The translations under genes and the position numbers were made by a program. From NCBI RefSeq assembly GCF_900108855.1, contig NZ_FNXY01000003.1, positions 124,001 to 188,000 of the forward strand: 64,000 bases of DNA, given 5' to 3'. The notes under the pieces were generated by a model that ran no database searches, was not told the origin of the DNA, and saw only the letters and a program-made list of their open reading frames with translations. The stretch is from Dyadobacter koreensis. Lineage in GTDB: Bacteria > Bacteroidota > Bacteroidia > Cytophagales > Spirosomataceae. How positions within the stretch are numbered: the stretch's first letter is position 1; each line of letters begins with the position of its first letter. This document shows positions 28,637 to 38,558 of this stretch, in pieces.

Positions 28637-29707
28637 TCATTCAGGTGCACCGTCGTCAGCAATATTTGGTTCCAATGTATCAACTAAAACCTCTGGTTCG
28701 TGATTTACCTTTGCACGTACCTTCGCTTCCAGTTCATCCATCAATTCCGGATTATCCTTGATAAGCGCCTTTACAGCATCACGGCCCTGTCCAAGACGAT
28801 TTCCGTCATAGCTAAACCATGAACCCGACTTCTTAACGATATCCAGTTCAACAGCAAGGTCGATGATCTCTCCAACTTTTGAGATTCCTTCGCCATACAT
28901 GATGTCAAACTCAACCACTTTGAACGGAGGGGCAACTTTATTTTTTACAACTTTTACACGTGTTCTGTTACCAAGAATCTGGTCAGCACTTTCCTTGATC
29001 TGTCCAACACGACGGATATCCAACCGTACCGAAGCATAATATTTCAAAGCATTACCACCTGTTGTTGTCTCAGGATTACCAAACATCACACCAATCTTCT
29101 CACGAAGCTGGTTGATGAAAATACAGCAGCAGCCTGTTTTATTAATTACACCGGTAAGTTTACGCAATGCCTGAGACATCAAACGAGCCTGAAGACCCAT
29201 TTTGCTATCTCCCATCTCCCCTTCTAACTCTGCACGCGGAACAAGTGCTGCAACAGAGTCAATTACAATAATATCGACGGCACCACTGCTGATCAAATGT
29301 TCTGCAATTTCTAATGCCTGCTCGCCATTATCCGGCTGAGAGATCAAAAGATTGCTTGTGTCAATACCTAATTTTTCAGCATAAGCACGATCAAACGCAT
29401 GTTCTGCATCGATAAATGCTGCAAGTCCGCCTCTCTTCTGTGCTTCGGCAATGCAATGCATCGACAAAGTTGTTTTACCAGAAGATTCAGGACCATAAAT
29501 TTCAACCACGCGGCCACGGGGAACCCCGCCTACACCAAGTGCCAGATCCAGTCCAAGAGAACCGGTAGAAATAACCGGAATATCCAACACTTTGGTATCA
29601 CTCAGACGCATTACAGTACCTTTACCGTAAGTCTTGTCCAATTTTTCAAGTGTAGTCTGAAGCGCTTTTAATTTGTTGTCTTTATCCGATGTTGTTGGTT
29701 GTGCCAT
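28637..29707 (-). CDS. recA: recombinase RecA
   Basis: 356 residues. Walker A is GPESSGKT (residues 72-79). The DNA-binding loops L1/L2 (around [15 protein letters not shown] and [16 protein letters not shown]) and the acidic C-terminal tail are present. It forms ATP-dependent filaments on ssDNA for recombination and the SOS response. A minus-strand TATCTTTG (29907-29914) about 200 nt upstream could be a -7 box. I saw no clear SOS operator. It is monocistronic. Confidence 0.98.
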   Translation of the reverse strand: MAQPTTSDKDNKLKALQTTLEKLDKTYGKGTVMRLSDTKVLDIPVISTGSLGLDLALGVGGVPRGRVVEIYGPESSGKTTLSMHCIAEAQKRGGLAAFIDAEHAFDRAYAEKLGIDTSNLLISQPDNGEQALEIAEHLISSGAVDIIVIDSVAALVPRAELEGEMGDSKMGLQARLMSQALRKLTGVINKTGCCCIFINQLREKIGVMFGNPETTTGGNALKYYASVRLDIRRVGQIKESADQILGNRTRVKVVKNKVAPPFKVVEFDIMYGEGISKVGEIIDLAVELDIVKKSGSWFSYDGNRLGQGRDAVKALIKDNPELMDELEAKVRAKVNHEPEVLVDTLEPNIADDGAPE

Positions 29708-29957
29708 AAAGCAGGACTAGTTGTGTTTTTGGTTTGAACATAAAAATAGCGGCTTATGAAAAACAAAAACCGCTCCCACCAGCATATTTCTGAGATGTAA
29801 ATTTACCTTTTTCCAACCTCTTTTAAAAGGATATTTTCAGGATCATTTACACATTATTATAACGCCACCAGATACTATCAAATGTGGGATGAGATAATAT
29901 CAGTAACAAAGATATGATATTATCTGTATCAAAACCAGAAATTTAAATAATATTTTT

Positions 29958-31442
29958 TCACAATTTGGGAGAGACATTTAATTCGTAGAACGAATTCTTT
30001 TTGCCGAGATACTGATCCGCTTCTTCCTGCGTCCACTTGGCTTGAAGTGCCTGATATATACCTGGATAAGCATCGTAAGGAATAGGTTTGAAAGCGACTT
30101 TATCGGGAAACAAGTTAGATGTAGCCTGATTGATGGTAACAGCTCTGTAGATCCTTGCAGCTGCAATTGCCGAAGATGATACTAACAGTAATATTATGAT
30201 TACTGAATAAGGCGTTTTCTTAATCACTGCCCAACTTCTCTGATAATTTGAAGTCTGCGCTAACGGGTAAAAAATATAAATGCCCGCGATCAATAGGCAC
30301 GGCATCATTCCACGAAAAAGAAAGTCATTTAGCTTTCCAATCCTGTAAAGTGGAAAAAACATAATGACGCAAAGCGTTACGAAGATGGGAAACATCGGTA
30401 AGAAATTTTTACTGTACCGCTTGTAATAAAAATAGACGAGCGTGAAAATGACAAGATTCAAGCCGATATTTACACCATATTCAACAAACCGGCTGGCAAT
30501 ATCTCCCGAAAACTGCCAGATAAAACCCGAAGCCGGCATATTCTTATGTGATAAATAAAATAGCAGGACCGGAAGGCAAGCCAAGAACGGAAATACGACA
30601 CGTTTTGCCGAGCCCCAAAAATCCAGCCTCAGGCCGTTTAAAATCCATTTCCGTAAAACTACGATGGCTACAACAGTCCCGCTTGTAACTGATGGAAAAA
30701 CAGCCCACCAAAAACTCAATGCAACAGGCAGGACAATATATTCTGCATTCAATTTATGTCTTAAAACATAAACAAACATTCCGGCAATGATCATGGTTGG
30801 AATAACCTGGTTTGGCACCCATAAAAGGTTCTCAAAGTTGGACCAGGGCTCAATGGCAAACTCGCTTTGCTTGTAGAGCGGGCCAGCAATCTGGCTCAAT
30901 ACCGACTTGATAAATCTCGGCGTATCTCCTACTGAAAGCGCAAGAATTACAAAAACCAACTTTTTGTTCAAGGCAAGATAAACCCATGTCAACCCTAGAA
31001 AAAACCCCAAATAACTCCAGATAAAAATAATGTCTTCCCGTATTTGCCCAGCCATTTTGGATAAAAAAACAGGAACAACATAGTAACCGTAATAGTAGGA
31101 CACTACGGGCCCTTTTAGAGGAATTCGTTGCGGCCAGTCCGAAATAAATAGCTCATAAAGTTTTGTATTGTGCGCCCAGTGATCCAGCGTCTGAAAGCAG
31201 ATTCCACTCACCCCGGAAATGAGTGTTGCCGCCAACGCTATGATTAACAGGGAAATTAAATTACGCTTATTAAGAACTTCCGACTTCCCGAAGTCATTGT
31301 TTTTAAGGACTTCAAAAAATAAAAAACCCAATAGTAAAACTCCAAAAAATGCAATCGAGGTTCTTGTCCAATAAATAAAAAAAATAAGGTTTGGAAGAAG
31401 CAAATATCCAATACTGATGCATCTGAGAAGATAGACACTCAT
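29958..31442 (-). CDS. polytopic membrane protein, possibly GT-C type
   Basis: 494 residues with about ten membrane segments and a soluble C-terminal tail of about 65 residues. I do not recognise a named family. Its outline (charged loop with DHWAHNTKLYELFISDWP after the third membrane segment, many segments, periplasmic tail) resembles GT-C glycosyltransferases that use lipid-linked sugars, but no catalytic motif is certain. It is flanked by two A/T-rich intergenic stretches of about 240-250 nt. Confidence 0.65.
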   Translation of the reverse strand: MSVYLLRCISIGYLLLPNLIFFIYWTRTSIAFFGVLLLGFLFFEVLKNNDFGKSEVLNKRNLISLLIIALAATLISGVSGICFQTLDHWAHNTKLYELFISDWPQRIPLKGPVVSYYYGYYVVPVFLSKMAGQIREDIIFIWSYLGFFLGLTWVYLALNKKLVFVILALSVGDTPRFIKSVLSQIAGPLYKQSEFAIEPWSNFENLLWVPNQVIPTMIIAGMFVYVLRHKLNAEYIVLPVALSFWWAVFPSVTSGTVVAIVVLRKWILNGLRLDFWGSAKRVVFPFLACLPVLLFYLSHKNMPASGFIWQFSGDIASRFVEYGVNIGLNLVIFTLVYFYYKRYSKNFLPMFPIFVTLCVIMFFPLYRIGKLNDFLFRGMMPCLLIAGIYIFYPLAQTSNYQRSWAVIKKTPYSVIIILLLVSSSAIAAARIYRAVTINQATSNLFPDKVAFKPIPYDAYPGIYQALQAKWTQEEADQYLGKKNSFYELNVSPKL

Positions 31443-31634
31443 AAAGATGTATAGTTAGGGATGATTAGAAGACGATTTAAACTTACTGCCCTAATTTAAA
31501 AAATCCTAATTATTTTGAGTTTATGGTCATCCTTCACGCTATATCTGTTAACATTCATGACAGTTCTTGAAATGAACTAATGCAAGTAATTTTTCTCACT
31601 GATAGTTATCATCTTTTTCCCAAAAAAATGAAAA

Positions 31635-31642
31635 TAACTTTG
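31635..31642 (+). promoter_or_regulatory. candidate -7 box for the desaturase gene
   Basis: TAACTTTG is an exact TAnnTTTG match, about 42 nt before the start codon. The -33 region is T-rich but lacks TTG at the right distance. Confidence 0.35.
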
Positions 31643-31683
31643 ACATGTTAAAATAATAAACTTGTCTTTTCCTGAGTTAAACA

Positions 31684-32430
31684 ATGACCATTTTAGTCTT
31701 TTTTATCGCGCACTGGTATCTTTCACTATTGATGCAAACCTTCTTCCTACATCGATATGCCGCTCACAAGATGTTTACTATGAGTCCGGCCTGGGAGAAA
31801 TTTTTCTATACTGCAACTTGGATATTTCAAGGATCGTCTTTTTTAAGCCCGTATGCATATGGCGTTATGCACCGGCTACATCATGCCTATGCGGACACAG
31901 AACTTGACCCGCATTCTCCGAGCTTTTCGGACAGTATAGCTGATATGATGTGGAAGACAAAAAATTATTATAACAACATAGTCCGCCAAACAGACCAGAT
32001 CGATGCCAAGTTCAAAAAAGGAGTTCCGCATTGGGACTTGATGGAAAAAATCGGAGATTCCTGGATCTCAAGAATTGGCTGGGGCACTTTATATGTTCTG
32101 TTTTACATTCAATTTGCCACTTTCTGGTGGATGTTTCTTTTACTGCCAATTCATTTTTTGATGGGTCCGGTTCATGGAGTAATCATTAACTGGTACGCCC
32201 ACCGCTATGGCTACGTTAATTTTAAAGTTGACGACACTGCCAAAAATCTGCTACCATTTGACTTTCTGATGATGGGTGAATCCTACCATAACAACCATCA
32301 TAAATTTGGAGGCCGCGCGAATTTCGGAATTAAATGGCACGAGTTCGATCCAACCTATCCGTTCATTCTGGTTTTGAACAAATTGAAAATTATCAAATTG
32401 AAGAAAAACAATGATCTACTTTACATGTGA
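31684..32430 (+). CDS. acyl-CoA/acyl-lipid fatty acid desaturase
   Basis: 248 residues, an integral membrane di-iron desaturase. The three histidine boxes are HRYAAH (23-28), HRLHH (63-67) and HNNHH (202-206), with hydrophobic segments between. It introduces a double bond into membrane fatty acids, helping keep the membrane fluid. It is shorter than many desaturases, with very little N-terminal extension. The position specificity cannot be read from sequence. A hairpin terminator follows about 120 nt later. Confidence 0.9.
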   Translation: MTILVFFIAHWYLSLLMQTFFLHRYAAHKMFTMSPAWEKFFYTATWIFQGSSFLSPYAYGVMHRLHHAYADTELDPHSPSFSDSIADMMWKTKNYYNNIVRQTDQIDAKFKKGVPHWDLMEKIGDSWISRIGWGTLYVLFYIQFATFWWMFLLLPIHFLMGPVHGVIINWYAHRYGYVNFKVDDTAKNLLPFDFLMMGESYHNNHHKFGGRANFGIKWHEFDPTYPFILVLNKLKIIKLKKNNDLLYM

Positions 32431-32547
32431 CATCGCAGGACATAGTAATAATTTTAACAATTTATCAAATCAAAAAAACTGCCGGTCATTAAGAAATTGT
32501 AGCATTGCAAATTAATCCGTAAGGTTTTCTGTATTTTTGTTTAATAT

Positions 32548-32576
32548 AAAGGCCGGTTTCATAACCAGCCTTTTTT
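32548..32576 (+). terminator. intrinsic terminator downstream of the desaturase gene
   Basis: An 11-bp stem with one mismatch (32548-32558 with 32563-32573) and a TCAT loop, ending in a T6 run (32571-32576). It separates the desaturase from the peptidase gene. Confidence 0.75.
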
Positions 32577-32609
32577 ATTTGTTTTCAAAATCATAAAACG
32601 GAAATTCTG

Positions 32610-33647
32610 GTGTTCAGGAAAATATCAGCTGTAATAGTTATCTTACTTCTCATACTCGGTTTCTATTATCGCGATTTGATCAGTTACGGCTGGATGCAAG
32701 CAAAGGGACAGGCAACCATTTTGCTGAATGTTCAGGATGTTGAAGAAATTTTGCGAGACCCCTCATATCCGGATTCTCTAAAATCGCGGATACGGCTTAT
32801 TGAAGAAATAAAACAATTCGGTGTTGACTCCCTCGGGCTTAGTCCTTCAAAAAACTATACAACGTTTTATAATCAGCATGGAAAGCCTCTGATGTGGGTT
32901 ATAAATGCTTCCGAAAGGTACCAGATAAAAGCTTATAAATGGACTTTTCCGATTATAGGCACTTTCCCCTATAAAGGTTATTTCGATTCCACAAGAGCCG
33001 TTGTCGAAGAACAGGAGTTGATAAAATCCGGTCTTGATACTGATATCGGGGAAGCATCTGCATGGTCAACCTTAGGGTATTTGAAAGATCCGATCCTCTC
33101 GAGTATGTTAAGGAGGCGCGAAGGGAGTTTAGCCAACCTGATCCTCCACGAGCTCACACATGGTACACTTTTTGTAAAGAATGACCTCGAACTGAATGAA
33201 AATCTGGCCAGCTTCGTCGGGGATCTTGGAGCGATAAGATTTTTAACACAAAAGTATGGCGCAGATTCGAAGCAGCTAAAAGCGTATGAGTTTTCCAAGA
33301 AATATAATGATGCATATGCGCAGCACATGTTAAGGGGAATTTCCAAACTTGATAGTCTGTATAAAACATTCGGTTATAACAATCCAGATAGTTTGATAAA
33401 GGATAGTTTAAAAAATAAGACGATTTTAAAAATACTTAATGATGCTGATACACTGTTTGCTAACCAAATTACGTTGAAACCCAAAAGCGTGTGGACGGAA
33501 AAAAACGTCCCGAATAATGCATATTTTATCGGTTATCAAACGTATAAATCGAAACAAAATCAATTCCGGGAAGAGTTTGAGACAAAATTCGGTCGGGATT
33601 TTAAAAAATATTTGTCTTATTTAAAAGAAAAATACCCCTCGTTGTAG
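32610..33647 (+). CDS. predicted aminopeptidase (COG4324-like, HExxH zinc peptidase)
   Basis: 345 residues with an N-terminal membrane segment (about 4-20) and the zinc motif H180-E-L-T-H184, with a likely third ligand in NENLASFVGD (E197). This fits the COG4324 'predicted aminopeptidase' family. It is probably membrane-anchored with the catalytic part in the periplasm. The start is GTG at 32610; no ATG fits upstream of the membrane segment. It shares a transcript with the DUF3108 gene 12 nt downstream. Confidence 0.82.
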   Translation: MFRKISAVIVILLLILGFYYRDLISYGWMQAKGQATILLNVQDVEEILRDPSYPDSLKSRIRLIEEIKQFGVDSLGLSPSKNYTTFYNQHGKPLMWVINASERYQIKAYKWTFPIIGTFPYKGYFDSTRAVVEEQELIKSGLDTDIGEASAWSTLGYLKDPILSSMLRRREGSLANLILHELTHGTLFVKNDLELNENLASFVGDLGAIRFLTQKYGADSKQLKAYEFSKKYNDAYAQHMLRGISKLDSLYKTFGYNNPDSLIKDSLKNKTILKILNDADTLFANQITLKPKSVWTEKNVPNNAYFIGYQTYKSKQNQFREEFETKFGRDFKKYLSYLKEKYPSL

Positions 33648-33659
33648 ATACTATCGCAC

Positions 33660-34457
33660 ATGATGAAAAGATTAAAAATTACGGTTTTTGTCGTTTTATG
33701 CCTTGTTACAATTCTTGCATTCAGGCAATATGAGCCAAATAGAGTTATCGTAAACAAAAGTTTCAGTTTTGGTGAAAGGGTTGAATACCGGGTTCACTAT
33801 GGATTTATAAACGCAGCAGAAGCGAGGGTTGAAATCGCGAAAAACATTTCCGTTGTCAACAATAAACCATGTTTCAAGATCAATGTGACGGGCCGGACAA
33901 CAGGCGCGTTCGACCTGATTTCAAGGGTCAGAGACAATTGGCGGTCTTATGTTGATACAGTTGCGATCGTGCCTCAAATGTTCTATCGGAGTATTCAGGA
34001 AAACAAGTATCGAAAAGAAGAAACGGTTGTCTTTAATCATGACAAAGATCAGGCAACCTCAACGGTTAAAGAGGAAACCAAAACATATAAAACTCCAAAT
34101 AACATTCACGACATTATCAGTGGGTATTTCTACCTGCGCACCATTAATTTTGAACGGGTTACAGAAGGGGAAGTGATTGAGGTACCCACATTTTTTGATG
34201 GCGAAGTCTATAAACTACGCATTCGTTATGTTGGAAGAGATGTAATCAAAACAAAGTTTGGAAAAATAAAGGTCCTGAGACTTAATCCGTTAATCCCGGA
34301 TAATAAGCTGTTCAAGGGAGAGGGAGCTGTAAAACTTTGGGTATCTGATGATATTAACAGAATTCCGCTAAAAGCAGAGGTCGAACTGGCTATCGGGTCA
34401 CTCGAAATGGACATCAAGTCTGTTAAAAATCTTCAGAAAGAGTTGGCCTGGTATTGA
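33660..34457 (+). CDS. DUF3108 domain-containing exported protein
   Basis: 265 residues with a signal peptide (about 1-22) and a DUF3108 domain (FSFGERVEYRVHYGFINAAEA, about 36-56, to the end). The family is a beta-rich periplasmic protein of unknown role. It is linked to the peptidase gene upstream. Its last 35 nt overlap the end of the convergent GNAT-like gene. Confidence 0.82.
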   Translation: MMKRLKITVFVVLCLVTILAFRQYEPNRVIVNKSFSFGERVEYRVHYGFINAAEARVEIAKNISVVNNKPCFKINVTGRTTGAFDLISRVRDNWRSYVDTVAIVPQMFYRSIQENKYRKEETVVFNHDKDQATSTVKEETKTYKTPNNIHDIISGYFYLRTINFERVTEGEVIEVPTFFDGEVYKLRIRYVGRDVIKTKFGKIKVLRLNPLIPDNKLFKGEGAVKLWVSDDINRIPLKAEVELAIGSLEMDIKSVKNLQKELAWY

Positions 34458-35427
34458 GCATTTTTTTCAGCCGCCGGTTTTGTATTTGTTTAAAAGGAAA
34501 AAATAAATCATTTTTCTTGATCCCAAAATAGTTTGCCGCAGTAGCACCGAAGCTTCGATAAAAGCTCGCAATAGATTCAACATCAGGACTTTCAAAATCG
34601 AACAAGATCGAAGAATCAGCATTTTCTTGAAAAAATTTATCCAGCATTATGGTTCTGGCGTTGCCTTTCCGTCCTATTTTGTCAGCGGCATTGAAAAGAT
34701 AGATAGCTTTGTTTTCAGACTTCACAATTAATACGCCGGAATGCAACAAATCATCTTTTATGGCATACCAGATCTCTAACGATTGGTTTTCGCTAATCTG
34801 TTCGAGCAATTGGCTCAGTATTTCATAAGTGCTCTTTCTCACGCCACCAGCAATTTTCGACTCATGATTCTGTTGAAACATTTCAACCAAAGGTTTGAAA
34901 TCTTGACTTTTCTCAAAGCTCCAGTTTTCCTTAAAACTTCTTTTTAAATTAGTTTTTCTGTCCAAAGAATATCCTGCCGATAAGTTTTCATAGCAGCTTC
35001 GAAGTGACAGCAGGAACGTAGTATTTTCTGATAATCGGAAAGTGTTAAATCTCCGTATGAGAGGCCGGAGATTCGCTGTGTTGGAGGGATTGAAATTGTA
35101 GGTTGAAATGTACCGGAAGTTTCGGTCGAGAGATTTCAGAAACTCTTCTACCACACTTTTTGACAGATCACGAGAAGAAAAAATGCCTAAGTATTGGCAG
35201 AACAAAGGCTGTTGAATTACTTCAATAAACCATTTTTTCTTCACAGGCAATGGCATGATAACCTGATAGTCTTCGGCAGCAGGCCATACTAATGCCATCC
35301 ATTGCTCACAAACCACATCCAGATACCACGAATAGGCATAAATGATGTGCTGTTCGGAGTTTTTCACCGTTTCATTCCAACGTACGTCGTCAATTTCATT
35401 TCTTGAAAGCAACAACGGCGCCGTCAT
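34423..35427 (-). CDS. GNAT/FemAB-like acyltransferase
   Basis: 334 residues that look like two GNAT folds of the FemAB/BioF2-like type. The second half has KGNARTIMLDKFFQEN and FDFESPDVESIASFYRSFGA, close to the C-terminal signature of this group. FemAB relatives transfer amino acids to lipid II or acyl groups to other acceptors; the substrate is not known here. It lies 6 nt downstream of dnaA and overlaps the convergent DUF3108 gene by 35 nt. Confidence 0.7.
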   Translation of the reverse strand: MTAPLLLSRNEIDDVRWNETVKNSEQHIIYAYSWYLDVVCEQWMALVWPAAEDYQVIMPLPVKKKWFIEVIQQPLFCQYLGIFSSRDLSKSVVEEFLKSLDRNFRYISTYNFNPSNTANLRPLIRRFNTFRLSENTTFLLSLRSCYENLSAGYSLDRKTNLKRSFKENWSFEKSQDFKPLVEMFQQNHESKIAGGVRKSTYEILSQLLEQISENQSLEIWYAIKDDLLHSGVLIVKSENKAIYLFNAADKIGRKGNARTIMLDKFFQENADSSILFDFESPDVESIASFYRSFGATAANYFGIKKNDLFFPFKQIQNRRLKKMLNTRPTLSEDF

Positions 35428-35433
35428 GATGGA

Positions 35434-36888
35434 TCATTTAAAATAACTGCGAAGTTTCTGCAGGGTTTCTTCAACGTCCGGGGTTTCGTCCATCAGCAAA
35501 TTAACGCTTTGAATCGAGTGAATAACAGTACTGTGATCACGACCGCCAAAATGATATCCGATCGATTTGAGTGGCAGATCGGTATATTCTTTCGCCAGGA
35601 ACATAGCTAGCTGACGCGGATAAACAACCTCCTTCTTTCTGCTCTTGCTTTTTAAATCAGCTATTGTAACCTTAAAATAATCAGCTACGATCTCTTGAAT
35701 TGTATCGATAGTAACTTCCTTATCCTCGTTCATTACGATGTTTTTGAGCGTGTTTTTTGCCAGCTCAACATCAATCTCACGGCGCGTCAGGGATGCCTGA
35801 GCCATAAGGGAAACAATCACACCTTCAAGTTCACGAACGTTTGAATTAACGCTGTGCGCAATATATTCGATTACATCATAGTCAATCTGAATACCTTCTG
35901 CCTGAATTTTTTTCTGAATAATTGCAATACGAGTCTCAAAATCAGGCGTTTGCAAATCGGCAGTCAGTCCCCATTTAAAGCGGGAAAGCAAACGGTCCTG
36001 TAAACCTTCCAACTCTCTTGGCGGACGGTCACTGGTCATAATAATCTGCTTTCCTAACTGGTGCAGGTGATTGAAAATATGGAAGAAAGTATCCTGAGTT
36101 TTTTCTTTTCCCGACAGAAACTGAACGTCATCAATCGCCAGAACATCCACTTTCATGTAAAAGTCCGTGAAGTTCTGAAGCGTGTTATTTTTGATAGAGT
36201 TAATAAACTGGTTCGTGAACTTTTCAGAAGAAACGTACAGAACTAACTTATTGTCGAAATGATTTCTGATATAATTCCCAATTGCCTGCACAAGGTGGGT
36301 TTTCCCCAAACCTACGCCACCATACATCATCAAAGGGTTAAAGGAGGTTAAACCGGGACGTTGCGCCACTGCAAAACCGGCAGAACGAGCAAGTCGGTTA
36401 CAATCACCTTCGATAAAGTTGTCGAACGAATAATTCGGATTCAGATAAGTATCCAGATTCATCGAATCCTGATCTTTTACAACCAGGTTCGAACCCATTC
36501 TCGGATCCGTCGCAAAATTATCAGGTCCGGAATATTTTGGTGATTTAACCGTCGAAACATTCATGGTCAGAGGCTGATGCTTCTCATTTCCTTTATCGAC
36601 AATAATCGAATATTCCAACAGCCCGTCACGCCCAATTGCATAATCCAGCGCTTTCCTAAGTAAATTGACATAATTATCTTCCAGCCACTCGTAAAAGAAC
36701 TGGCTCGGAACCTGGATCGTAAGAACCTTTCCATAGATTTTAAGCGGTCGGATTGGCTCGAACCACGTTCTAAAACTCTCTTCAGGAATATGTTGCTTAA
36801 TAACCCGAAGGCAACTATCCCATATTTGGTCTACTTCTCTATGTGCGGTTACTCTTTCCAATGTCAAACTTGCGTAATCAGATATCAT
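35434..36888 (-). CDS. dnaA: chromosomal replication initiator DnaA
   Basis: 484 residues with four domains: N-terminal DnaB-interaction (about 20-95), a linker, AAA+ (Walker A GGVGLGKTH, 190-198; Walker B VLAIDDVQFL), and the DNA-binding helix-turn-helix with GGRDHSTVIHSI. It binds DnaA boxes and opens oriC. No dnaN or gyrB follows; a GNAT-like gene lies 6 nt downstream instead. Confidence 0.98.
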   Translation of the reverse strand: MISDYASLTLERVTAHREVDQIWDSCLRVIKQHIPEESFRTWFEPIRPLKIYGKVLTIQVPSQFFYEWLEDNYVNLLRKALDYAIGRDGLLEYSIIVDKGNEKHQPLTMNVSTVKSPKYSGPDNFATDPRMGSNLVVKDQDSMNLDTYLNPNYSFDNFIEGDCNRLARSAGFAVAQRPGLTSFNPLMMYGGVGLGKTHLVQAIGNYIRNHFDNKLVLYVSSEKFTNQFINSIKNNTLQNFTDFYMKVDVLAIDDVQFLSGKEKTQDTFFHIFNHLHQLGKQIIMTSDRPPRELEGLQDRLLSRFKWGLTADLQTPDFETRIAIIQKKIQAEGIQIDYDVIEYIAHSVNSNVRELEGVIVSLMAQASLTRREIDVELAKNTLKNIVMNEDKEVTIDTIQEIVADYFKVTIADLKSKSRKKEVVYPRQLAMFLAKEYTDLPLKSIGYHFGGRDHSTVIHSIQSVNLLMDETPDVEETLQKLRSYFK

Positions 36889-36903
36889 AAATCAAAAGGA
36901 CGG

Positions 36904-36911
36904 CAAAGATA
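36904..36911 (-). promoter_or_regulatory. candidate -7 box for dnaA
   Basis: On the minus strand this reads TATCTTTG, an exact -7 match, with CTG 19 bp upstream where TTG is expected. It is only about 15 nt from the dnaA start, which would give a very short leader. Confidence 0.35.
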
Positions 36912-37020
36912 AGAAAATAGATGGTCTCTGCAGATTAAACCAGTGTTCAATTTAATTCCAATCTGTACGATTACCAAGCCATGAACTAAATCCATTGGAA
37001 TAATCCTACGTTATAGACGT

Positions 37021-37080
37021 TAGCTTTGCTTAACAGTAACGTAACAATTGAAAAAATGTAATCTCAAATTTGTAGCTTTG
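37021..37080 (+). promoter_or_regulatory. two tandem -7 boxes upstream of mutA
   Basis: TAGCTTTG occurs exactly at 37021-37028 and again at 37073-37080. TTG triplets lie 23 bp and 22 bp upstream (36995-36997 and 37048-37050), slightly longer than the usual 19-21. Two start sites for the mutase genes are possible. Confidence 0.4.
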
Positions 37081-37139
37081 TTAACGTCTCTGGACTTTGT
37101 CGCAAGGCGGTTAAAAAACTGTTTATCAACCGTACTATT

Positions 37140-38513
37140 ATGTCTTCTCACCTGTTTTCAGAGTTTGGATTTCCAGATAAAATAGCCTGGAAGAAGCAGG
37201 CAAAAAATGAGTTAGGAGAAAAATCAGACAAAATAAAAAGCTTTAAAATTGGGCAAAACCTGCCTCTGGACGCATATTACACAGCATCTGACCTGGATCC
37301 GGGGCGAATTTCGGAGTTACAAATCTGCCAGAGAAATACTGCAGGGTGGCTCAATACTCCGCTGACCAAATTTGACAAACCCGCTACTACAAATTACAAG
37401 ATAGTCTCCGCTCTTCATGCAGGAGCTGATGCAGTTCTGCTTCAATTAACAGAGTCTGATCTTAAAAAAAATGAGCTTTCAAAAACACTTCACTCGGTAA
37501 AACTTTGTGACACGCCGATTTTTTTTCAAACAGAAATAAATTCCGAAAAAATATTTGATGAAGTGTCCCGCGGAGCCGGATATTACCTCAAAGGAGGAAT
37601 TGCCAACGATCCTTTGGCGAATTGGATGCGAAATGGAAGTAATTTTTCCGAGGCCACCGAAAATATCGGTAAGACACTGAACAAAACAAAAATGATGCGG
37701 GAATTTCGTCCCTTAATGGTGGAAAGCCACGTGTATCATAATGCTGGAGCAAATCCTGTTCAGGAGCTGGCTTTCTTAATTTCTTCAACTGTTTATTACC
37801 TTGATAAACTAACCGATTCAGGAATCTCACCGTTGCATGCTTTGAACCGTTTTTTTTATTCTCTCTCAATCGGCCCCGAATACTTGACTGAGATTGTGAA
37901 ATTAAGAGCATTGAGATATTTGCACAAGAAAATCGGACAGGCATACCAGGTCCCCATGGAGCTTTGTAACAGCTTTATCCATGCACAGACGTCAACTTTT
38001 TATAACGCGATATACGCTCAGAAAACAAATTTAATACGGTCAGGCTGCGAGGCGATGAGCGCGGTTATAGGTGGCTGCGATGCGTTGACTGTCCTGCCTT
38101 ATAATCAGTCTTTTGAAGATACAACTGAATTCAGTGAGCGTGTGGCACGGAACGTTTCTTCCTTATTATCCGAAGAAGGTTATCTTGATCGCGTTGCCGA
38201 TCCCGCCGCTGGTTCCTATCAGTTAGAAATGATGACGATTAACATGGCAGATACGGCCTGGGCCCTGTTTTTAGAGACCGAAGATAAAGGCGGGATTATT
38301 CCTTGTTTTGAAACGGGATTTATCAAGAACGAAATTGAAATATCCTGGCAGGAAAAACGCAACTCGCTAGAAAATGGAAAGGTATTTGTGGGTGTAAATA
38401 AATATAGAACCGAAGAGAAGGTCGAAAGAAGGAATACGCAAAAGCCGTCAGAAGTGACTGATTCAGAAATAACCAACCGGCTGGTCGCTAAAAATTTATC
38501 GGAGTACTGGTAA
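37140..38513 (+). CDS. mutA: methylmalonyl-CoA mutase small (non-catalytic) subunit
   Basis: 457 residues, homologous to the TIM-barrel part of methylmalonyl-CoA mutase. It lacks the C-terminal cobalamin-binding-like domain usual in small subunits (about 610-640 residues), ending soon after VFVGVNKY, a sequence also found in MutB. It would stabilise or assist MutB in interconverting methylmalonyl-CoA and succinyl-CoA. It lies 45 nt upstream of the large subunit, a standard order. meaB is not nearby. Confidence 0.9.
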   Translation: MSSHLFSEFGFPDKIAWKKQAKNELGEKSDKIKSFKIGQNLPLDAYYTASDLDPGRISELQICQRNTAGWLNTPLTKFDKPATTNYKIVSALHAGADAVLLQLTESDLKKNELSKTLHSVKLCDTPIFFQTEINSEKIFDEVSRGAGYYLKGGIANDPLANWMRNGSNFSEATENIGKTLNKTKMMREFRPLMVESHVYHNAGANPVQELAFLISSTVYYLDKLTDSGISPLHALNRFFYSLSIGPEYLTEIVKLRALRYLHKKIGQAYQVPMELCNSFIHAQTSTFYNAIYAQKTNLIRSGCEAMSAVIGGCDALTVLPYNQSFEDTTEFSERVARNVSSLLSEEGYLDRVADPAAGSYQLEMMTINMADTAWALFLETEDKGGIIPCFETGFIKNEIEISWQEKRNSLENGKVFVGVNKYRTEEKVERRNTQKPSEVTDSEITNRLVAKNLSEYW

Positions 38514-38558
38514 ATTTCACATTACTAATGCTTTTGTAGTTCCAAACTAATCACACGT

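Noticed and set aside
36889-37139. Possible oriC beside dnaA
   Set aside because: No cluster of TTATCCACA-like boxes; only one poor match (TTATCAACC near 37120). No strongly AT-rich unwinding element with boxes is visible.
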